DNA of 64,000 bases from Pogostemon cablin (Eukaryota > Streptophyta > Magnoliopsida > Lamiales > Lamiaceae), in contig CM043001.1 of the NCBI GenBank assembly GCA_023678885.1, forward strand, positions 6,980,092 to 7,044,091, read 5' to 3'. The first letter of the stretch is position 1. Every line of letters starts with the position of its first letter. Shown in pieces: positions 55,434 through 64,000 of the stretch. A program made the translations under genes and the position numbers. Under the pieces are notes generated by a model. It saw only the letters and a list, made by a program, of their open reading frames with translations, had not been told where the DNA came from and made no database searches.

Positions 55434-56070
55434 TGTGAAATATTTTATATGGACATTACTCCTTATATCATTAGAATATGAAGAGAGTTTATTTACTATA
55501 GCAGAGCCCAAGGAGCTGGGACCTCGGGCACGACAGTTGCGGCCTTTAAGGTTAGGGCCCAAATAAAACACACTGCGTCCCAATCTCATCAGGCCCATTG
55601 GTGAAGGTCCTGGTCCTACGAGCACCCGATTGCGTGTTAACCACTCATTGGGTAGCGACGACTCGGCCGTCCTCTTCAAGTTGGCCACTTGCTCCCTTCT
55701 GCTAGGAAGCTACGCAGATATCCCCTAAGATACCTACATAGGGGATATCCTAAATCAGATCCTAAAAATAGGCACGAGAGGCTAGTGCATTTAATGCTCA
55801 CACTGCGTTCATATATTATGATGTAACCTAACGATATACCCGGATACGGAAGACGTCAGGTCATACAATATAAATATGGGAATAACCCATGACAATAACA
55901 ATAACATTCACCCCAAGAAAAGGAACATAACAGCCTGGGGGCAATCGTCTCTCTTACATGTTATGTTAGATTAGTACAGATAATCCCCTAACTACTCCCA
56001 AACAGCCACGTTAATCCATCGTTAGCAAGGGATCAAATCTGACTAGCTACATTTGGAGCTAGAGGAAGGG
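55434..56070 (+). other. LTR remnants: start of copia LTR, then probable Tat LTR and PBS
   Basis: 55,434-55,500 would be the start of the copia LTR. From about 55,501 the base composition rises in C and G and the sequence leads into a Tat-type leader. TGGAGCTAGAGGAAGGG at 56,054-56,070 is a possible decayed PBS of the TGGCGCTAGA form. No partner LTR is in the window, so limits are approximate. Confidence 0.45.
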
Positions 56071-56860
56071 CGTGCAACCCTCCGCCCACCTCCGATGCTC
56101 CGGCAGGCCCTTCACTAAAACTCAACAAATTCTTTTGTGGCAAACAAAATGTGCCTAGAAATGACGAACGGTCGGGAGGAAGTGACCTCCAGTAGAGTTG
56201 ATGTGACTACAAGTCAGCATCAGCAGGATCGAATCCTTCTCGGACTATAGAAAAGAGGTTCTACCACAGGACGCAAGTCTGGAAGAAGACAACCCACAAA
56301 CTGACTTCCGCCAGAAGTATTTCGACCTCCTCAAATAAATGATGGGAAAGCAAGCTGCAGGACCGAAAAGCGCTAGTCAAAGACTAAGTTTTAGCCTTGA
56401 GGAGAATTCGGCGAAATAATCAAATGAGCGGCAACTCGACCGGACTCCTCCCAGAAGGTCAGTGCACGAACGAATGGGACCAAAGAACACGCAAAAGGAG
56501 CCATGAAAGGCCCAGAAAGTAGTAGATGTAGGATGCGAACGGAGGAAGGCGGCATCCCGCGCTAACTCAGTTGCTAGCATATCCCCCATACACAATGTTG
56601 GGCACGTAAGAGCCAAAGACCGACTAGGGCCAGATTCGGTCAGGTCTAGACACGAGCAAATGAGAGAAAGCACCGGCGATGATCCCGTAACCCGGCTCAA
56701 ATGATAGCACAGTTTAGAAATAGACACGCTGAGGAGATGCCTCGACGAGATGGAAAGAAAGAGTGGAGCTGGACTCCATAGCATTCCCGACCCAGAGTCG
56801 GGAAGAACCCCGTTCACCCATCGGATTATTATGGCTACCACCATAAAAAAGATTCAAATT
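56071..56860 (+). other. Leader and gag N-terminus of a Tat element, decayed
   Basis: GC-richer than its surroundings, with short broken frames only. Position fits the leader and variable gag N-terminus of the element whose gag starts to be readable at 56,861. Confidence 0.45.
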
Positions 56861-58440
56861 CCTTAGATTCCCCAATACGCTGGCGATTCTAGTCCAATCA
56901 CGTATCTCAATAAATATGTTGGTTGGATGCTGGCACAGGGGAGTTCAGAGGAGGACCGATGCAAGATGTTCCCCCTAACATTGAAAGATAAGGCACACTC
57001 ATGGTTCGAATCCCTTCCCATTATTAGCTTGGTCGACTCGTGGGCACAACTCGCTACGGCCTTCTCATCCCACTTTGCATACCTGGGGTAGGGGAATAAG
57101 CCAAAACAGAAATTGGCTTGCCTATGACAGGGATCGAAGGAGTCCCTGAAGGATTTCATGAAGAGATTCAAAGAGCAGCGCGCCAATATGGAAGAAGTCT
57201 CGAACAAAACATCGATCATCTTGGCAACCGCCGCCCTACTACTAGGGTCACCAATGTGGACTAGCTGTCAACAAAAGCTATCGGCCAGTTACGCGGCCTT
57301 CATGGCCTCGGCTCAAGCATTCATCCATAGCGAAGAAATTCTCGAAGAATATAAGAAATTCAAAGGCGACCTCAAAGAAAGCGATAAAAAGAAGAAAAAA
57401 TGAGATAAATACTATAGGACTCCATCTTCTTTCAAACCGTTCCCGGAGGATGGCCAAGTTCAAGAAATAACCGAGGTACTCGAGCTCACTCCCAAGAAAA
57501 TATTCAACAAGATCCGAGACGCCAACCTGTTGAGTCTCCCACCTAAAATACGAGTGGATCTGGCTAAGTTGAACAAGAAGAAATTCTGCAAGTATCATAA
57601 ATCAATCGATCATGACACCAACAATTGCTAAGACCTGTTAGCAGAATTAATAAAGCTGTTCGAAGATGAGAAACTAGACAAACTGTGTCTGGCCCGAAAC
57701 AAATGAGGGAAAAACTCATTGAGATAGACGAACGGCTAAAAGGATTAGCCAATCTACAAGGACAAGAAGGTCCAGGCGACCGTCTACCCTCACCGCCTCA
57801 GGAAGTATACATGATGGACGAAAATTATGTAATGAATGGAAGCTATGTGGGGACATCTCGGGCCCTAACCACCCAGTCACGAAGGAAATGGAAAGCCTAG
57901 CTGCGAGAGCTCGATAGGTACCAGCATGTGTTTATGATGAGTCTCCGACCACCTCTACACGAGGCTGACATATTCTTCTCTGAAGAAGATCTCGCCGGGG
58001 TACGAATCCCCACAATGATCCACTGGTGATTTCGGCCACAATCTCAGGTGTAAAGGTACACCGATGACTGGTCGATACGGGTGCGTACACTAATATTATA
58101 AAAAAAAAGTATTTGAAGCCATCGGAGGACCTACCCATCACAAGGTGTCTCCTTGTGATGATGAAATTCGAGGGTTTGGTAATGCCATTACTAGCCCCCT
58201 GATGCAGGCAAATCTATCAATCCAGATGGTGGATGAAAAGCAAACGTGAAAGCCTAGTACACTCTCGAATTCAAAGTAGTTGACCTCCCATCATCGTACA
58301 ATTGTATCCTCGGAAGGACCTTCATCCATAGGTTCAACTCCGTCCCATCCATGCTCCACCAATTTCTGAAGTTTATAACCACCGATGGTCGAGTCGGCAT
58401 TGTTAGAGGCAACTAGAGGAAAGCAAGGGAGTGCTCGTTC
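56861..58440 (+). pseudogene. Tat-type gag-protease remnant
   Basis: gag core in one frame with stops: ITYLNKYVGWMLAQGSSEED, MFPLTLKDKAHSWFESLP, WAQLATAFSSHF, then SLKDFMKRFKEQRANMEEV. Internal stops include TAG at 56,864, TAG near 57,089, a TGA near 57,128 and TGA at 57,401. The Cys/His motif CKYHKSIDHDTNNC is near 57,590. The protease has LVDTGAYTNIIKKKVFEAIG near 58,070 and NCILGRTFIHRF near 58,300. A Tat lineage different from the element at 219-10,895. It ends abruptly; RT and the rest are missing. Confidence 0.8.
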
Positions 58441-58489
58441 ATCAAAAAGAGAGAGGGACTCAATTATCATGACCCACACTTCCAGTTGT

Positions 58490-59589
58490 TGGTGATGGAC
58501 CGAATAAATGGCGAGGAACCCCCAGCCACTAATGACCCACCACCAGAAGCCCCGAAGGATGCCCAAAGGTTCCGACCCTTCAGTGATAAGGAAATCATTC
58601 TCCCCCAACCACCACCACCTCCAGTACAACATGGAGTTCACAATGATCAAAGGGTGATCCGAGATTTCTTTATGCCAAGGGCAATGCCACAAATGATGGG
58701 TCCACCAATCAATGCCAATAACTTTGAATTTAAGGCGGACTTGATTTCTATGGTGAGAGAGCAACAATTTAGTGAAACCCCGAATGAAGATCCTAATTCT
58801 CATCTAGCTCAATTTATTGAGATTGCCAATACCGCGAAGATGAATTGGGTGAGTGAGGATTGTATCAAGATGAGGTTGTTCCCGTTTTCATTGAGGGATC
58901 GTGCTCGGACATGGTTATCTACCATTACACCGGGTACGTGCAACACATGGGATGATCTTGTACAAATGTTCTTAAATAAGTACTTTCCACCTTCCAAGAC
59001 ACTTCAAATGAAGAGTTTGATCACTAAATTCAAGCAAATGCCTCAAGAGAGATTTTATGAAGCGTGGGAACGGTTTAAGGATATGCTACCCAAGTGTCCA
59101 CAACATGGCTTCCCGTAGAATCAACAAGTTGAATTTTTCTATCAAGGATTAGTGAATGGTCAAAGAGTGCTTGTTGATGCTTCGGCGGGTGGATCCGTAC
59201 TTGGAGTGACTCCGGAACGGGCCATATGGATATTTGATGAGATAGCTACAAATGTGTACCAATGGCCATCGGAGCGAGTAAGTGGATGCTATGGTTTTGA
59301 GAATTTTGATCAAGGGCAACAATTTAGTGTGATGAGTGCTAGTGTTGATCCAAGTATGCCAAGCATGGAAAAGATAGTGGCAGAGTTCATGAAACAAATG
59401 AGCTTGAACCAATGTGTGAATAATCAAGGAGTTAATATGGTTGAAGGGTAAGTAGAGCAAGGTGTGCCTCCTCTGAATATTGTGAGTGGAGAACAATGGG
59501 CCAATTCTATGCCACGTGTGGAAGATGTGTTATACATGCAAGGAAGAAACTACCAAGGTAATTACCAAAATAATTTCCAAGGTAGTTTC
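58490..59589 (+). pseudogene. Athila-type gag, interrupted by copia copy 2
   Basis: A Pro-rich start leads to the gag core: ANNFEFKADLISMVREQQFS, DPNSHLAQFIEIANTA, FSLRDRARTWLSTI, FLNKYFPPSKTLQMK and FYEAWERFKDMLPKCPQHGF, closely parallel to the gag at 46,441-48,069. A TAG at 59,116-59,118 splits it; it continues with LVNGQRVLVDASAGGSVLGV and breaks off at 59,589 where the copia LTR begins. The left junction with Tat protease sequence lies between about 58,440 and 58,500 and leaves the frame open. Confidence 0.85.
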
Positions 59590-60978
59590 TGTTGGCATTC
59601 GATCGTTTGGTTAACGTGACCCGTTAGGGTTTCATGTATTTCTAACAAGCAGCGGAAGCAAGTAAACATGAAACGCATTACCTTTCACCAAGGGTTGATG
59701 TAGAGGTTGAATTCTCGCTGGCAGTCTGTGCAGTCCCACGAGAATAGCCATAAGTTCCTCTTCTGATGTCGGAATTGAGTGATCTTTGTGCTCAGATGAT
59801 CCTCTCTTCGACGGCTTTCCATCAGTATATAATATATCAAAATCAAAGAACTGTACGATTTTATATGAATTTTGGAACATGACAAACTGCAGCAGCAAAC
59901 GACCTTCCGGTCTTCCGCTGTATGTCCCAAGTCCGATCTCGACGTCGTGTGGGCGACGATCTACGAGACCTACTCAATCTGCTGTTCACTCTCTCTCTCT
60001 CGTATGTTAGGCGCAGAGTTAGGTTTAGAACAAATTGAGGTGACTTATATACATGGGCTACAGCAGGGACCAGGAGGAGAAATTGGGTTGGGCCTCCATT
60101 GGGCTTAAGTATCCAAGCTTAGCCCAAAGCTTATACTTAAGTCCAATAATAATAATATATTCCACTAAAATATTATTACTGCACTACCGTACCAATCCCA
60201 AAATTACGTTTTGGGCTCCTTCTTATTATGAGCCCGTTAGTCTCCCCATGTTTAAGATATACAATGTCCATTAATTAATTTAAGTTACTGACAACTCAAT
60301 TAATTAATATCTCATCCAAGAGTAGTACCACTCAACCTCATTATCATGCCGGAATAAATTCCACCTGCAGGGTTTACATGATAATCCTTATGAGCTCCTC
60401 AAGGGGACATCATCAACCTATGACGGACACGGATTCCTTCTACAATCAACAGCACACCATAGAGACAGCACTACTTCCCAACTCATCGAGTTTGTTGATT
60501 TAATTACATGTAAATCTCACCCATTGATGAATCAAAGAAATACATACTGCCCTACGTGTCGAGGTTATTGTATAGGGATTAAGAGCACGAACTTCCATAA
60601 TAACTGAGATCAAGTTCTCCTATAAGTCAGTATAAGTCGAACGATGTCAAGCGGTCCTGCTCAATACACACAAGTGCACTAATGTGATTCTATAGCCAAG
60701 ACAAGCTAATACCAAACCACACTACAACCATCCCGATAGAGAGTCCCCGTCTATCTCAGTTGTGAGCATCTGTTTATACTTTATAAGGAAACCGATAATA
60801 TGATCTTCCGCGTGTTGTCGCACAACATATTATCTACAATATAAAGTAAGTGGACTATTGCATCGAACATATAAATAAATTATAAGATGCAATCATTTGA
60901 TCATATGATTCTCATTTCGAATTAATTGTTATAATATTGTTCATACAAAAAGCTAGACTTTTAGTATACAATCCAACA
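59590..60978 (-). repeat. 3' LTR of copia copy 2 (long form)
   Basis: 1,389 bp; on the - strand it starts TGTTGGATTGTATAC and ends GAATGCCAACA. It is about 194 bp longer than the LTRs of copy 1 because of a segment near its end (about 59,700-59,920). Confidence 0.88.
59684..60000 (-). repeat. Module shared with the Tat 3' noncoding region
   Basis: The complement aligns with 8,930-9,245. In copy 1 LTRs most of this module is deleted between GACATACAGC and CCTCTACATCGACCC. Confidence 0.85.
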
Positions 60979-60995
60979 ATCTCCCACTTATACTA
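60979..60995 (-). other. Purine tract of copia copy 2
   Basis: On the - strand AAGTGGGAGAT directly precedes TGTTGG. Confidence 0.75.
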
Positions 60996-61141
60996 AAAGA
61001 CTATGCTGTCATGTCTTCTGCCATACATCTGATTCCCACTCCCACTACACGACCATTAAAAGCTCTCGCCTGAATGTCCTTGTAAATGGATTTACTAGGT
61101 CATCATCCGATGCAATCTAGGCAACAACAACCTTCCCCTCA

Positions 61142-61396
61142 TCATACGATTTCTCGTAACAGGTGGTACTTGCGCTCCATGTGTTTAATTGCCTTATGGA
61201 CTTGTGATTCCTTCAAGTTTGCAACTGCACCAATATCATCAATATAAATTGTGATAACCTTGGGCAAACTTAGAATCACATCAAAGTCCATCATGAAGTT
61301 TCTAGAGTCATACAGATACATTGGTTGCCTCATAGGCTCCAATTTATCATCTTTCCATATGGAGTCCGAAGTCTGAAATACATTTCTATATAACAC
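61142..61396 (-). pseudogene. Copia RNase H C-terminal fragment, copy 2
   Basis: 84 codons open. WKDDKLEPMRQPMYLYDSRN, YIDDIGAVANLKESQVHKAI and HMERKYHLLREIV match the piece at 26,551-26,814, including the immediate stop after REIV. The shared end suggests descent from an already truncated source. Not functional on its own. Confidence 0.7.
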
Positions 61397-64000
61397 TCCT
61401 CCACATTATGACTCAACTTCCTAAAATTAAACACATAACCTTGAGGTGGATTTACTGCCGTCCAATCTGACTAAAAAATCTGAATCTACGTAATCCACAA
61501 GAAGCAGTGAATCTGTCCAGTAAGCTTACATATAATTTCCAGTCCTTCTCAGGCACTTCATATATGTCTTACCACAGCTCATCATTCTTGTTCCAGGTTA
61601 CGTTGATACCCACTGTTCATGCATTTAGCAAAACAGATATCCATACTCATGTATAGCATTCCTTAGATTAGGCTTCCTCATTTATCGAAGCATAAGGAAC
61701 TGCTTTCATCTCCTTTATCTTCCTTTTGTGTCTCAAGACACATTTCCTTAGATAAAGTCACATGCTAAAACGAGTAAGGATTGTATCATTTCATGAAGCT
61801 TGAGATAAGCATAACATCCTTTCTTGTGATCCGTATTACCGTGATCAAAAGGATATTTTTGCTCCTCTTAAGTCCTTCATCTTATACCGCTTTATTAACC
61901 ATACCCCATACGCCCGATAATACTCTTTCATTGTCTCCAATGAGCAAGATAATATCTATGTATAGTACAAGTAATACCACCACGTTTCCATCACTCTTTT
62001 CAATACACAAGACCCATCCGATCATTGATTAGATCCATGTCACTGGATTACCTCATCAAAACGGATGTTTCATGATCTTGAAGCTTGTTTTAGTCCATTA
62101 ATGGACACTTTTAAGCTCACTATCACAATGCTCTTAGCTCTTTGCAATGAATCACTCTGGTTGCTTTACATAGATGTTTCCCTTAAGACTTCCAATCAGG
62201 AAAGTTGTCTCGACATCTATTTGCTATCCCTCATATTTCATATGAGTAGCAACAGATAAAAGAGTCCGGATCAACATAAGCATAGCTACTGGCGAACAGG
62301 TTTTCTCATAATCGAACCCTTTCTTTCTGAGTATACCTTTTCCCAACAAGCTTTACTTATAAGGTTTTCACCTTACCGTATGATCCTCTTTTATTTTGTA
62401 TGACCACTTCCAATGGTTTTCACACCATCCGTGGTTCTACAATCATCCAGATCTTATTTAGAATCTATTGATTCTATTTCAACATTTATTGCAATTTGTT
62501 AAGATTTAGGCATTTCTAACTTGTAGTGCTTCGTCGTATCCGTGGGTTAACTCCATGTTTACTAGGGACCAAGCCTCACGACTCTCCCAAAACATATATC
62601 TATCAGGTGTTAGAACAACCTTCCCACTACGAGAAGACACTACACGCAATTGTATATCAGATGTGACACGCGTCGCAGTTTACCTTGTGGTATATCCTCT
62701 TGTACACTTGGTACTAATACTTCGTGTTTTCCTCTCACTTCCTTTAGAACAACTTATACATGGGTATTTGATTTATTACATAGTCCTTTTTCAAAAATCT
62801 AGTGTTTATGTTAACAATCACTCTTCGATCTTGTGGACTAAATAAATCATCCTTCATTTTTCTAGGATATCCCACAAACAGATAAACATTCTTACGAATT
62901 ACTGTTCCTAGGGCATATCCATAAAATGAATTTAGTAATTCCAAATAATTCATCATCTATCTAATCACTACCATAAGAGTGCTATTCCTTCTATTCGTCA
63001 CACCATTAAGGTGGGAAATTCATTTCCAAAGGTACCTTTCTCTTACTAGATTAGAAGACTCATTATTAATTACTATTTGTCGCATCCAGGGAATAAACAT
63101 GATTTAAGAGTGTACAAATTGTTCACCAACGTACCATAACAGATTACAACTCTATCATTCATTTTAATGACCATGTCATTTAAATGAAATGGAGTATCCA
63201 TCTATTAATGCATAGAAACCAAAATCAAATTCTTTCTATGAAAATGTACGTAAAGACAATTTCATAAAATCAAACGTTTATTCATATCGTAAGATAAATA
63301 AACAACTCCCACTGCAATAGCCACTACTCTTGTAGTTTTACCCATGTCATAACAATCTTATCCTCACTTAGTAATAAACATTTAGTGATTCCAGTATCTA
63401 CACACTTCGTGTCAGTAAATGCCATCACTAATCATGTTTTAAACAACTAGTGAATAAGATATAAAACTTGTTCACATTATGATGAAAATGGCTTTCCTTT
63501 GCCACATGTTTTGCCAGAAGTTTTCCACCATATACATCCTATTGTAATTCAGGTGGAACTTACTCAAAAACATCTAGGCAATTCACAAAGAATTAAATTG
63601 ATCTAGGTTTCCCTTCAATTTATACTCCATGCTTTCCCAATTCATTCATCAAATTAAATCATGATCTTCTGCCTTTTAACTTACTCAAGTATCCGAAGAG
63701 TTACATGAGACCATCATATTTCTATGAACCTCTCATCTCTTCACTAGAGACTTTAATAGGCATCATGAGACGTCCATTGTGAGAACACACATGTATTTTC
63801 TTAAGCAGTAAAATTCAAAACCAAGATTCTTTTCTAATCATCTAATTTTGGACCAGTAAATATAATTTCTTTTAGTCAACAATAAGCGAGATAAAACCAT
63901 TTGAAATTACAGAGAATCATAAATAAATACACCGATCAAATCTTCGAATTTTATCCTTTTATATTGATTCCCTCAAAATAATATAAAATTAAAATTCACC
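61397..64000 (-). pseudogene. Copia copy 2 pol and leader, heavily decayed
   Basis: RT near 61,940-62,110 reads GLKQASRS, then LVLYIDIILLIG, with Ile in place of the second catalytic Asp (61,951-61,962). The integrase end near 62,940-63,010 reads NGVTNRRNSTLMVVIR followed by TAG at 62,957-62,959, the same stop as at 25,006 in copy 1; the expected catalytic Glu is Asn. Further on, to the window end, sequence matches the pol start and noncoding part of copy 1 (23,510-24,900). Stops and frameshifts are frequent. Confidence 0.8.

Larger units (their letters stand above)
59590..64000 (-). mobile_element. Ty1/copia-type element, coding-dead (copy 2), truncated by the window end
   Basis: Same family as 20,021-28,170, opposite orientation. 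It contains the 3' LTR (59,590-60,978), the purine tract and about 3 kb of interior down to the leader; the 5' part lies beyond the window. It shares broken pol features with copy 1. It sits in the Athila gag ending at 59,589. Confidence 0.88.

Overview
This window looks like repeat-rich nuclear DNA from a flowering plant, probably a eudicot. No intact host gene was found. Nearly all of the sequence is assigned to transposable elements nested in one another, plus one old piece of plastid DNA. The plant origin rests on four things: Tat, Athila and Tekay-type Ty3 elements, Ty1/copia elements with initiator-Met-type primer sites, a CACTA transposon and a Stowaway-like MITE, and an insertion of the plastid 23S-4.5S-5S rRNA region.

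Layout. (1) 1-12,500: a decayed Athila-type element (+ strand; end of gag, then pol) is split by a nearly complete Tat-type Ty3 element with 907-bp LTRs (219-10,895). (2) 12,728-14,608: nuclear copy of plastid rDNA (3' part of rrn23, rrn4.5, start of rrn5), ending at a CA/TA microsatellite. (3) 14,797-50,029: a CACTA transposon of about 6.3 kb, stretched to 35 kb by later insertions. It carries a fragment of a ribosomal protein L36 gene. A Tekay-type chromovirus (19,514-34,534, - strand) sits in it, with a Ty1/copia element (20,021-28,170, +) inside one Tekay LTR. A long Athila element (35,944-49,849, -) sits in the CACTA right subterminal repeats. (4) 50,030-55,433: decayed Ty1/copia element (+) carrying a Stowaway-like MITE. 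(5) 55,434-59,589: Tat gag-protease remains joined to an Athila gag fragment. (6) 59,590-64,000: second member of the copia family of region 3, on the - strand, interrupting that Athila gag and running off the window.

How it works together. None of the elements looks fully autonomous. The Tat and the large Athila are young by LTR comparison (about 1.7% and 2% difference by eye), and each keeps an almost continuous reading frame broken by a few stops that C-to-T change can explain. The two copia copies share a dead coding region although the LTRs of the first copy differ by only about 3%, so this family appears to have been copied while already non-coding.

Most unusual: (a) the large Athila carries arrays of a 9-bp inverted motif (GGTTCGACC / GGTCGAACC) in both LTRs, in the gag-pol junction and upstream of the env-position ORF; (b) about 310 bp is shared between the 3' region of the Tat (Ty3) element and the LTR of the unrelated copia family; (c) the env-position Athila ORF has a well-formed 515-nt intron; (d) the copia family looks coding-dead but mobile. 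All coordinates and difference counts were read by eye; boundaries described as approximate should be taken that way.
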